From Amoebidium appalachense (lineage: Eukaryota; Ichthyosporea): a DNA stretch of 64,000 bases. Under the pieces are notes generated by a model, which worked only from the letters and a program-made list of their open reading frames with translations, did no database searches and was not told the DNA's origin. This document shows, piece by piece, positions 38,414 through 64,000 of this stretch; within the stretch, counting starts at the first letter, position 1, and every line of letters starts with the position of its first letter. The stretch covers positions 2,294,001 through 2,358,000 of the forward strand of contig CAVNZM010000009.1 of the NCBI GenBank assembly GCA_963693365.1, written 5' to 3'. The position numbers and the translations under genes were made by a program.

Positions 38414-39932
38414 ATGGGTGATACAGATTTCGATGTTAATGCCATCATAGCCAAACTTCTCGAAGTTAGAGGGCAGAAACCTGGCAAACAAGTAGTGCTC
38501 AGAGAGTCTGAAATCGCCCAACTATGTCAGCGCGCGCAGCAAATCTTTCTCTCACAACCGTTTCTCCTTGAACTCTCAACCCCACTGAAAATTTGCGGCG
38601 ACATCCACGGGCAATACTACGACCTTCTTCGTCTGTTCGAGCACGGAGGCTTTCCGCCGGAAGCAAACTACCTCTTCCTCGGTGATTATGTCGATAGAGG
38701 AAAGCAGTCACTCGAAACCATCTGTTTGTTGCTCGCCTACAAAATCAAATACCCAGAAAACTTCTTCCTTCTGCGAGGCAACCACGAGTGCGCCTCTATC
38801 AACCGCATTTATGGCTTTTACGACGAGTGCCAGCGCCGTTACAGCGTGAAACTATGGAAGACATTCACAGATTGCTTTAACACCCTTCCGGTTGCAGCTA
38901 TAGTCGACGAGAAAATCTTCTGCTGCCACGGTGGTCTATCACCTGACCTGAAAAATCTCGACCAGATTCGACAAACACAGAGACCCCTTGATGTGCCAGA
39001 CAACGGCATGCTGTGTGACCTCCTGTGGTCAGACCCAGACAAGGAAGTGACAGGATGGGCTGAAAATGACCGGGGTGTAAGTTGGACGTTTGGTACGGAT
39101 GTCGTCGACGGCTTCTTGGCAAAAGAGGACATGGACCTCATCTGCAGGTGGGTGGTCTGGTCTACTTTTTCGAAGCACGTTTTAAACTGAGTGTGCTTGT
39201 GGGTGCCGCATAACCCAGTTCGCTTGACTGCTTTCTGTTCCAACACTGTCCCCTTGCTTTGTGTGCCCTTGTTGCTGCCGACTGTCTGCTGTTCTACCAG
39301 GAAACGAAGAGCCATGTTATGTGAGCAGGGGATGCAGAGACCACATGCACGCACACACATGCACAGACCCCCGTGTTCCCCCACCCACACAAAAAAGACG
39401 CTAGGCGCACACACATATATATACACCCACACCCCTGCCCACGCACGCATGTGCACGCACGCACACACACCCTCATACACAGCCACGTGCATCACGCATA
39501 CACACACACACACAAGCTAGTCGAATAACATAGGCGCTGCAAGTTCAGAACAGTGTTGTAGGCTGGGGGGGGAGGGGAAGAGAGCGCGGGGTTGGGGGGG
39601 GGGGGGGGGGGGGGGTGGGGAGGAAGGCAACTTCCCAGTTCCATTCTTGTTTGTTTGAACTACCCCCCCCCCCCCCCCCTCCCCCCTTCCCCCCCCGCGG
39701 TTACCACTTTCAGTACTTCCATCCAAACCGTGTACAACCCTCTACCTCACTGCACCACCTTTTAAAATACGCATGCATATCTCTGGGTTTTTTGCCCTTT
39801 GCCCGTTTTGCCACCGTTAGGTGAGCTTAAGGGACTCGCACATCGGCTGAGAGTCCCAAATATGCGTTTGCAAAAATGGTCAATGAACTCTAACTCAAGC
39901 GCCAGGGCTGGGTGGGGGAGGGCGCCCCCGGG

Positions 39933-39966
<34 letters not shown>

Positions 39967-40325
39967 GCGATGGAGTTTTGAATAGTGACTAGTTGGTGCA
40001 CCCTTTGCATTTTGTGTTTCAAGGGGGCTTCTTATTATTCCCGGCATATGCAGCAGCTTACTGACGATGCGTTCTTCCCGTTCTTCTTTGCAGGGCGCAC
40101 CAGGTGGTAGAGGACGGCTACGAGTTCTTTGCAAAGCGCAAGCTGGTGACCCTCTTCTCAGCCCCAAACTACTGCGGGGAGTTTGACAATGCAGGTGCAC
40201 TGATGTCGGTTGACGAGAGCCTCATGTGCTCGTTCCAAATACTCAAGCCTTCGGAAAAGAAGACGAAGATAACTACCGGCGTGGCGAGAGATGAGCGGCC
40301 CGTACCTCCTCCCCGTGCCAAGTAG
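38414..40325 (+). CDS. PPP1C: serine/threonine protein phosphatase PP1 catalytic subunit
   Basis: Two exons, 38414-39147 and 40094-40325, join in phase 2 to give a complete 321-residue protein, close to the usual 323-330 of PP1. It removes phosphate from Ser/Thr in many proteins when held by targeting subunits. All metal and catalytic motifs are intact: GDIHGQ (62-67, D63, H65), GDYVDRG (about 90-96), LRGNHE (with N123 and H124), CCHGGLSP (H172) and [13 protein letters not shown], whose Cys is the toxin-sensitive position in the family. Numbers run one below vertebrate PP1-alpha. The short tail ([18 protein letters not shown]) is PP1-like and distinguishes it from PP2A, which ends in DYFL. 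The single 946-bp intron falls in [13 protein letters not shown]. Start context AGAATGG fits, and a stop (TGA or TAG) precedes in frame. The vertebrate paralogue (alpha, beta or gamma) cannot be assigned. Confidence 0.98.
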
Positions 40326-40831
40326 TCATAGTGGTTTACTTATGAAAGTGTGTTGTGTTGCATATGGAGGCTGAGTCAATGTTGCGAATTTGCAGGAACT
40401 GAGATGCTGTGATTCTTTTAGTTTCTCAAACCATACGCAGCTATACGAGTATGATTGAGCAAACACCACACCACACACACTTACACACGGGCAAGCGTGC
40501 ACACGCGCATATACATAAGCGTGCATCCTGTCATATACACACACACCGATAGAGGGAGAGGGGGGGGGGGGGGGGGATGGGGGGGCGGTGAGGGGGGTGG
40601 GGGGAGGGAGGAAGGGGGGACACATACACGAGCACCCATTGGCAACATTCATGGATATCAAGATAGTTGTGGGGCACCTGTTTAAGATGCAAAACTGTGA
40701 GCTCACGTTCAGTACTAACCGAAGTAGTCATTTAGAAGATTGTTCTTTTCAACTTGCTGAATAGCTCACAGGCAACCTAATTCTCATCTTCCCATTTTCT
40801 CAAGACGTGTCCGGGCTGCTGCACTTGTGCA

Positions 40832-40837
40832 AATAAA
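40832..40837 (+). terminator. likely poly(A) signal of PP1 gene
   Basis: AATAAA lies 507 bp after the PP1 stop codon with no nearer copy noticed. A GT-rich stretch follows. Confidence 0.4.
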
Positions 40838-41738
40838 TTATGACGCTTTTTCGGTGGGAGCCTCTGGGAGGTGCCACCCACCCAGCTGTAGCGGCAAGTT
40901 CGGAATGAGAATCCGGAGTCCGGATAACATGTATGCGAGCATTCGCATGTGTTAGATAGTGGTGTTTGCTGCCTGGCCGTGCATGATGTGTGCCCCATAT
41001 GAAGACAACTCGACAAGTTATCATAACACAGAACCGTCGGACTCCGTGCACAAAAGATGACCACTTGTAAAAGAACATGGGAAAGTCATCGCAGATCGAT
41101 TGTTCGCTTTTGCAGCATCAACACAAGAGGGAGCTTTACTGGACGAAAACTGGGCTGCAATGAGACGGAACAAAGTTCAACTTCAGGCAGTACTACCCCG
41201 GTTGCACGACCACTCGAACAATAGCAGTAAATACTAGTTTCGAGTTATTGCAACCTGATCATGTCATGACCACTCATTATTTAAATTCCGGCGCGCGATG
41301 TCCGCAGCAATACAAAGTACTAGTGCATAACCCCCGAAACGAGGGCCGTGATTCGTGACGAGGACTGAAGCTGCGGGCATTTTGCAGACCTCTTCCGATT
41401 GGCAGATTTTATACCCTGCCGAAGCCAATCATATGCCGCTCTGCAGGAAAAAGCGCGGGAAAGTTCAAAGTGCTCGCCGCGGCTTGGCCAAGAGCAGCAT
41501 GTTTACTTGACGGACTCCTACCGCACTTGTCACGTTAAAACGAGAGGTTTTGTGTAATAGAGAATATGAAATATTCATGTATATGTGACCATATCACTCG
41601 CTAAGTTCAGAAAACGTGTGTGCCCGATGAGAAAAGCTCCCGAGTTGAAACCATCATGATCTGACTCATGAGCCACCACCAACGCGCGATTCGCCCATGG
41701 CAACCAGTGGCAGGGCTCGCTGTTCACACACCAACTTC

Positions 41739-41766
41739 TCCCGGTAGTGGATTTTGCAGGATTTGA
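41739..41766 (+). repeat. dispersed repeat, copy 1
   Basis: The unit starts tcccggtagtggattttgca and continues with ggatttga. It is nearly identical to 47831-47858 in the same orientation. In both places a CCCCGGCGGGGCC block follows downstream (about 41888 and 47889). Confidence 0.75.
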
Positions 41767-41843
41767 TTTTTGTGGAGCGAAGAGAAAAACGTTGGTGCTG
41801 TGGCTTTTTGGCTGAGTTTTTTGCTTCCCTCTATGACATGCAG

Positions 41844-42688
41844 CGCGGCTTCATGCAAAGGCACTCGGTGAAGGGGTTGAGATTGTGCCCCGGCGGGGCC
41901 CACATGCTGCAGCAGCCACCGGGGTGGTGCTGGCTGTGCAGCCGGAGCGCTGGGGGGGCATGAAGGTGGGCAAGAAGCATGCAGTGGTGCGGGTGGATCA
42001 GGTGCTGTCGCCGGCCATGCAGGTGCCCTTTGGCCCCGACAAGGGCAAGACCCTGGGAGAGCTGGGCCCGCCGCCCTTTGAGCTGATGGTGCACCTGCAG
42101 TGGCTACGGCCCATTCAGCCCCCACCGGACCCAGGTGCCGAGGTGCCGGTGGTCCCTGACCCAGCCCCTCCCCCTGCCAGTCCTCCCCCTGCCGAGCAGC
42201 AGCAACCCCTTGCCGGCCCACAGGCACCCCCCCAGGACCCCCAGGCAGCCCCGGGGGGCCTTGAGGCAGCCCCAGGGGGACCCGAGGCAGCTCCCAGAGA
42301 GGGCATGTTGGGCCAGGCACCGCCTGGGGAGGTGGTGTGGCAGACTGTGCTGAATGACGCCTTCCACTCCATTGCAAACACGGCGGACGGCACGTACAAG
42401 TCACACCCCCGCAGGGCTGAGTACGCACGCGCACTCAGCGAGGCAATATTTGTGTGGAATGAAGAGGATTACGGACATGTGAAGGTGCCCCCCCCCCCTC
42501 CCCCCCCCCCAAAATAAAAAATAAAAAATAAAAATAAAAAAAACGGCAACAACAACATGCGTGACTGACGCGCACACACACATACACTCGTTAGCACACA
42601 CTCACCATTCCACCCACAACCATGCACACCTTCGACAAAACTTCTGAGGGAAGAGAGAGAGCCTGAGCCTCAGAGAGAGGGGGGGCAA

Positions 42689-42719
<31 letters not shown>

Positions 42720-43310
42720 GGGGGGGGGGGGGAGGGGGGGGGAGGAGAGTGGGGGTTATTCATATGCCTAGAGAGAAATAATGTAGGGTTGTGGGGGGAA
42801 ATAGCCACATGCATTTTTTACTTGTGTTGGGGGAGAAGATGGGGGGGGTGGAGGGGAGGGGTCCTACAATAACGGCAGGTATCAAAGTCTACCAAACCCA
42901 AATTGCAGTGTGCGTAGTAAATTAATATTGGCATCCTGCCTCACAGGGGGTGCTGGAGCAGAAGGGCATCGACATTGAAACCGAGCTCAAGGGCGGCGAC
43001 CTGAGCTACTTCATGGAGCGCATCCGGCGGGTTATTCCCGACCCATACACGCTGGTCTCGCGGCTGGTGGAGTTCAAAAACACCTACAAGGATGTGCCGC
43101 CCGGACCGGATGGCAAGCCTCTGTTCAAGAAGGATGGCTTTGAAAGACTCGAGGCAACATCCCCCCCCCCCCCCCCCCCTCCCCTGCAGGCGCCCAACAA
43201 CTCCACCACCACAGAAAAGATTCTTCGCTTATTTGTCATCCTTGGTTCATCTGCACACACACGCACACCCTAGCCTCCCCCCCCCCCCCCCCCCTCCCCC
43301 CCCCAAACAT

Positions 43311-43386
<76 letters not shown>

Positions 43387-43458
43387 CCCGCACGGCCCTT
43401 GCTGCCTAGCCAGTTGTTTTTTGCCTTTCCCTGCTCGTTTTTTTCCTTAGCAACCCCA

Positions 43459-43490
<32 letters not shown>

Positions 43491-45182
43491 ACCCCCCACA
43501 CACACACACACACACACACATACACACACACTACCACCACCACCACCCACCCATCTCTCTGATGTTTGCTTGTGCCCCCACAGTCGCTGCTCGAACACGC
43601 CCAAAATGGCTGTCTGTCGGACCCCCCCGGCCTGCCCCTCTACTACGAGACCACTGCCGACGCAGATGGGCTCATGCGCTACCGCTGCATCCGGGGCACC
43701 AACGAGGTGGAGGGGGCAGTGCACAACCCCCTGGCCACCCACTTTGGGGCCACACGCATGTCGCTGCGCCTGCTGGACGCCACCATGTCCAATAGGCGCC
43801 ACCGCCACAACCTGCGTGCACACTACCGCAACCGCCTGGGCCAGGCATCGGGGCCCCCCCACTACAGCCCCTGGATTGTTGACGACATGGAGGCACTGGC
43901 GCTGATGCTGTACGGCCATCACCTCGACCCCCAGTGGGTACCCGTAGGCTGCTACAAGCTACCGGAGGAGTACTTCAACTTTGCCCCGCTCTCCTGTGTG
44001 GCCAATGCCCCGGCGCAGGAGCCAGTTGCGGTGCCCGCACCCCCACCTCCGTCTGATAACATCGAGCCTGCAGCCAATGGCGTGATGGGCGGGCCAGAGG
44101 ACTGTGAGGTCGAGGAGGGTGACGGTGCTGCCATGGGGGGGGGCAACCAGGTGGCGCGTGGTGCACCACAGCCGGACCCTGCACTGAGGGGCGACTACAA
44201 GTTCCTGGCGCAGAAGCAACATGTGGCCATCCCCTTCCTTCCGGTGCTTACCCCTCAGGAGCGCAAGCTATTCAGCACGCTGCTCCTGGGCACCTACAAG
44301 GCACATGCAAAGCCCAACGGCCAGCTGTTCGAGGCTTTGGCCCAAGACTTCAACAAGGCTGCCTCTGTGGCTGGGGGAATCTACATGAAGGATGCGGCCT
44401 ACATCAAGAAGCATTTCGACAAGTGGAAGACCTGGCAGACGGCACATGCACAGCGCTCCACACACGAGGGCCTGGCAGATCACCGCAAGCGTATGCGCGA
44501 GGAGAGGGCAGACGCTGTGCCAGCAACCATACGGCCTGCCCCCTTGCCACCCCTCCCTGTTCCAGACGGTGTCGATGCAGGGGCGCAGCGTGAGCGGCCC
44601 TTGCCCATGCTAGTGGGCAAAAAGCATCGCAACATTGGCCCTGAGGGGCCCCTGCAGATGGATTTGCCGGTGCCCCCTCCTATGCAGCCACCCCAGAGAG
44701 CCCCCAAGACCTGCAAGACGTGTGGCCGCCAGGGCAAGGGCTGCCCCGGCTCCAATCGGGCCAAGAGCTGCCCACGTTGGGTTGCAGCCAATCAGGATGC
44801 CATGCCACCAGCACCCGCGCTTGACATGCAGCAGGGCCATGTGCCGCACATGCCCCCTGCACCCCATCCAGGCCCGCACCACCCACATGGCTGGCCCCCA
44901 CCGTGGGGCATCATGCCGCCTCAGCCCGGCCCTGCCTTCCCCATGCCTGGGCTACTGCCGCAGCACGGTCCCCATCCTTACTTGGGCCATGTGGGCCAGC
45001 CCTCGGCTGGTGGGCAGTTCCCACCCCCTTCTCGTGCATCTGCTGTGCTGGGCCTGGCGTTGCCACCTGCTGGAGAGACGCAGCTGCAATGGCACGATCG
45101 AAAGCAAAGTAATCGTGGCCGCAAGTCTGCAGGCAGCCAATCAGGATCTCAGAGTAGTCAGAGTAGCCAAACTAGTGTCTAA
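41844..45182 (+). CDS. transposon-associated family protein (RGTN..EG..H), SANT-like and Cys-cluster C-terminus
   Basis: Exons 41844-42484, 42947-43153 and 43584-45182 (stop at end) join in phase 0. The 5' limit is uncertain: the frame opens after an acceptor at 41843, and the first Met in frame is at MKVGKKHAVV. Exon 1 ends in a Pro/Ala/Gly-rich repeat (QAAPGGLEAAPGGPEAAP). Exon 2 has RVIPDPYTLVSRL and KPLFKKDGFERLE. Exon 3 opens NGCLSDPPGLPLYY, then RYRCIRGTNEVEGAVH and NRRHRHNLRAHYRNR. This order matches my memory of a multicopy family in fungi and sponges often annotated with DUF6729 and an N-terminal 3'-5' exonuclease, which is not seen here. About 44260-44460 reads FEALAQDFNKAA and YIKKHFDKWKTWQ, SANT/Myb-like. 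Near 44710-44780 CKTCGRQGKGCPGSN precedes one more Cys, a possible zinc site. The coding DNA is much richer in G+C than the neighbouring genes, suggesting a recent or foreign origin. Confidence 0.68.
43154..43583 (+). other. probable GC-AG intron in the transposon-like gene
   Basis: Exon 2 has no GT donor that keeps the frame. GAG|GCAACA at 43151-43159 gives a phase 0 join to exon 3 (FERLE then SLLEHAQNG) of the length expected for the family. The intron carries poly-C, (CA)n and a (GA)n array at 43326-43382. Confidence 0.5.
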
Positions 45183-45267
45183 TATTGGAATGTACACCAA
45201 TGTAACGGATCTCATATGTGTTGTAGTGCTTCAAGTTATACCTGTTCTTCGTACAGTCATGTTAGGG

Positions 45268-45299
<32 letters not shown>

Positions 45300-45526
45300 G
45301 CTAGCTTTCATTCCGAAGTTTACTGTAAAGAATTAAAATTTAGAATCTGAGTAATAGTACAGAGCCTTTGCACTTTTCTCTGTTTGTTAGGAATTCTTTG
45401 TGATCGAGAGTATGGTGTGTTAGACTATTGGTGTTAATGTGTCCTGGAAGGTGTATAATGTCTGCTGGCCGTAGTCAGTATCTATTTTTAGGTATATAGT
45501 ATATTTTTAAATGTTGGCCGCTGGCC

Positions 45527-45546
45527 AATAAATAGCAAATAATAAA
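45527..45546 (+). terminator. two poly(A) signals after the transposon-like gene
   Basis: AATAAA at 45527-45532 and again at 45541-45546, about 345 bp after the stop at 45182, in an AT-rich stretch. Confidence 0.5.
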
Positions 45547-45626
45547 CACACGATAAAGTCAACAGCGTGCCAAAAAACTAATCCCCAGCGAGCGCACCCA
45601 GTGATGTGTGTGTGTGTGTGTGTGTC

Positions 45627-45696
<70 letters not shown>

Positions 45697-47008
45697 CGCG
45701 CGTGCGTGCGTGTGTGTGTGTGTGTGCGTGCGTGCGTGCGTGTGTGCGTGTGTGCGTGTGTGCGTGTGTGCGTGTGTGTGTGTGAGTGTGTGTGTGTGTG
45801 TGTGTATGTGTGGTGTGGTGTGTGCGCGGCTTGTACATATGTACGTGTTCATGTGCACCTGTGTCGGACCTACGAAGTACATGAAAGTAAATTTTGACAG
45901 CATCGATCTGCCGGTGTGTATGTGTATGTGTGCCAGTGCAGCAGGTGTGCCTTGTAACTGATAGCTTCGCATTTTACGTGTGTGTATATATAGTAGTACG
46001 CATAGACACTTGCTGATCATTCGGATCGACATTAATATTTAATCTGTCGGTCCTCGGTTTTTTGAGTGAATGATGATCAAGTGTAAGAGCATTCACTTGG
46101 CAAGTATTAATGTTGCAGAGGCTAGCTGCAGCTGCAAGCGTCGGATGCACACTGACAATTGTCTTTTCAGCGAGTCTAACCTGCAGGCAGCAGCTGCACA
46201 CATATAGGGTTGTTATCTTGCGGCACATGCACGGTGATCATTTCAGAGTAATAGAGTTCAGAGCAATGAAAATAATGAAAATAACTAAACTTTGTGACTA
46301 CTTTAAAGTTGCTGAGATCATACGTGGTGCAAGCTGCACTATGAACACATGTATAGTGCTAGTAATTAATACATTTTTGTTGCCTTCTGCAGGGTTATCG
46401 TAGCTACGTCACGGCCTGCACTCAGGGGGGGGAGGGGGGGGGGGAGAGGGGGGATGATTCGAAGGGGGTATAAATAAGAACATGCACCTAAAGGTCTTTC
46501 CCGTGGATCCTCCCCCCTCCCCCCCCACCTCTCCCTCCCCCGGGGCCCCATACTATGATATCTAGGCCCAATATTATATGCCCCCTTCCCCCCCCCCCCC
46601 CCCTCCCCTCTCCGGATCCCCGGACCCCACTTCCCTACCCGGAGGCTCAAGAGCTCCCCCCTTCCCCTTCCCCCCCCCTCCCCCCCCCCCCAAGGCTTAC
46701 GGGGGCCCTTCTTCATCGAGGGGGAGGGGGTGGGGGTGGGGGGGGTGGGGGGGAGGGGGTGGGGGGGGAGGGGGGAAGTGGAAGGCGGGGGTGGATGCAT
46801 GTCAGCCTAGGTGAATTCAATTGTTTAACTCCAGTGTGCAGGACTGGTCTGAAGGCTTAAGAAAACAACGAGGAAATGGGGTCCAGTGGAGGTGGTGGTG
46901 GTGTTCTGTGTGTGTGTGTACACGTGCACGTATGTGTGTGGTTTTTTTAAGGGGTGAGTGGTGGTGGTGGTGGTGGTGGTGGTCACCGTGGTGGTGGTGT
47001 GTGTGTCT

Positions 47009-47073
<65 letters not shown>

Positions 47074-48157
47074 TAGAAAGAAAAACTGCTCGTGGGTCAC
47101 TGTTTTTCGTCACTGTATTTGTAACGGGCCGCTCATATTTATATAACTACTTTAATTTAAGTACACGTGTTCATTATCATATACGATGGCCAAATATAGA
47201 AATTTTGGCGTCGAAGTTCTTGGAGCTAAAAAAACGTTTAAAAGGGGGAAATAATAGCTTGGCCCCAAATTTACCTTGCCGTTTTTAGCGAATGTATTTT
47301 TTATTCATGAGTTCTAGTGATTCAGTGAGTGCACGTGCCTGCCTCAGGCTGATCATGACAACTGCAACACACCATTCCTACATGGATATCAACCAAAAGA
47401 AAATAGTATATACTGTGGTGGTCTCCTAAACCTTGTGCGGCATGCGCATACATGATATTACAGTGACGCATGTGCATATTATTGTTCTGTACACCGGAGT
47501 GTGCCGGTGCACGTGGCTGTTTTGTGCACATGTTACAATAGCAGCACGATCTCCCTAAACTCCATGTTTACACATCCCTCACCCTGGCTCTGCCTTGTCG
47601 GTGCTCCAAAACACACATACAAATCCCCCTAGACTCAGTGCCTGCACATGGTCGCATTCACGTGCAGGTCACGTGACACATGCGATGCCATACTGCCGTC
47701 TACAGCAACAACCACGGCAGCATGTATACCGGCCCAGCACGAAATATACTTATCGGCAGCCCACTGAACTCGCCCATTTTCTCTTTTTCATGTATGTCCC
47801 TCCTTTTTTGTAAAATCACCCTTTTTGGCCTCCCGGTAGTGGATTTTGCAGGATTTGACTTCTTTGAGGTCCAAAAACCTCAAATTTTCCCCGGCGGGGC
47901 CGGGGAGGGAGAATTCAAAAATTGCCCGCTCCTGATATGGTACCCGGGCCAACTTCAGCGCTAGTTGGGCGCAACAGCTGTTACTCAAGCTAATTAGGCC
48001 AGGTGGAGAAATGAATCGTTCTTATAGCTTCCTATTTTGTATTAGGCAGCTTTATAGTAGTGGTGCCTGTTCACGAAAGAACGTTGGAAAATCACCATAT
48101 TGATAATTCACCAGTTGAGATAAGTAGGAATAAGCTAGACAGCAGTACTGGACGAAA
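45547..48157. other. intergenic, repeats and a short repeat copy
   Basis: No gene is supported. A (GT)n with GC and CGTG interruptions lies at 45605-45805, G-rich blocks at 46426-46780, and (GT)n plus poly-G at 47008-47072. The segment 47831-47858 repeats 41739-41766. Confidence 0.6.
47831..47858 (+). repeat. dispersed repeat, copy 2
   Basis: The second copy of the unit at 41739-41766. It lies about 300 bp before the FNDC3-like start codon, so the two copies flank the transposon-like gene. Confidence 0.75.
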
Positions 48158-63921
<15,764 letters not shown>

Positions 63922-64000
63922 GTGGGTGTATTACCCGGTCTAGGAGTGTTGTTTGCTTGGCTCCTGTTTCTTATCACTCTGGTGTGTGTGTGTGTGTGTG

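Larger units (their letters stand above)
40326..41843. other. PP1 3' region and spacer before the next gene
   Basis: No protein gene is recognised. It contains a G-rich run near 40561-40620 and a region at 41396-41429 with ATTGG, TTTATA and CCAAT that could be the promoter of the downstream gene. A 28-bp repeat unit at 41739-41766 recurs near 47.83 kb. Confidence 0.5.

Noticed and set aside
46110-46403. 98-codon hydrophobic frame
   Set aside because: It has no recognisable family, no partner exon and an AT-rich repetitive context.

Overview
This is eukaryotic, intron-rich nuclear DNA. It is unusually loaded with simple sequence: (CA)n/(GT)n arrays, poly-C/poly-G runs, compound C-then-A runs and (CT)n. 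Most long open frames (poly-Pro/Gly/Ser, HTHT, CVCV) are shadows of those repeats. Real genes were found by reading short conserved exons between splice sites and checking that reading phases join. Gene content (F-BAR/RasGAP, RGS, PP1, an FNDC3-like fibronectin III protein) and moderate introns suggest an animal or close holozoan relative, possibly an early-branching invertebrate such as a sponge. That placement is inference only.

Layout. (1) 1-18351, minus strand: a 31-exon gene, open at the left edge, encoding F-BAR, PH, C2 and RasGAP domains in that order (at least 834 residues). (2) 18352-19288: a spacer with two CCAAT boxes, probably a divergent promoter. (3) 19289-23946, plus: a seven-exon gene for a 614-residue protein I do not recognise. 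(4) About 25490-27020, minus: a broken, 5'-truncated non-LTR retrotransposon reverse transcriptase. (5) 28734-36837, plus: a nine-exon gene for a protein with two RGS domains and a C-terminal coiled coil. (6) 38414-40325, plus: a complete two-exon protein phosphatase 1 catalytic subunit with CCAAT boxes upstream. (7) About 41844-45182, plus: a three-exon gene that looks derived from a repetitive, transposon-associated family (RGTN..EG..H motif), with a SANT-like segment and a cysteine cluster. (8) 48158 to beyond 64000, plus: 19 exons of an FNDC3-like protein with a Cdc37-like N-terminus, a His-rich region and seven FN3 domains (the last one partial), open at the right edge.

The genes do not form a pathway cluster. 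Two are G-protein regulators (RasGAP and RGS), one is a housekeeping phosphatase and one is probably membrane-associated. The least described material is the F-BAR-RasGAP fusion, the 614-residue protein, an interspersed ~110-bp element that ends in poly-C inside introns, and an 18-bp intronic minisatellite that reads as a six-residue periodic peptide.
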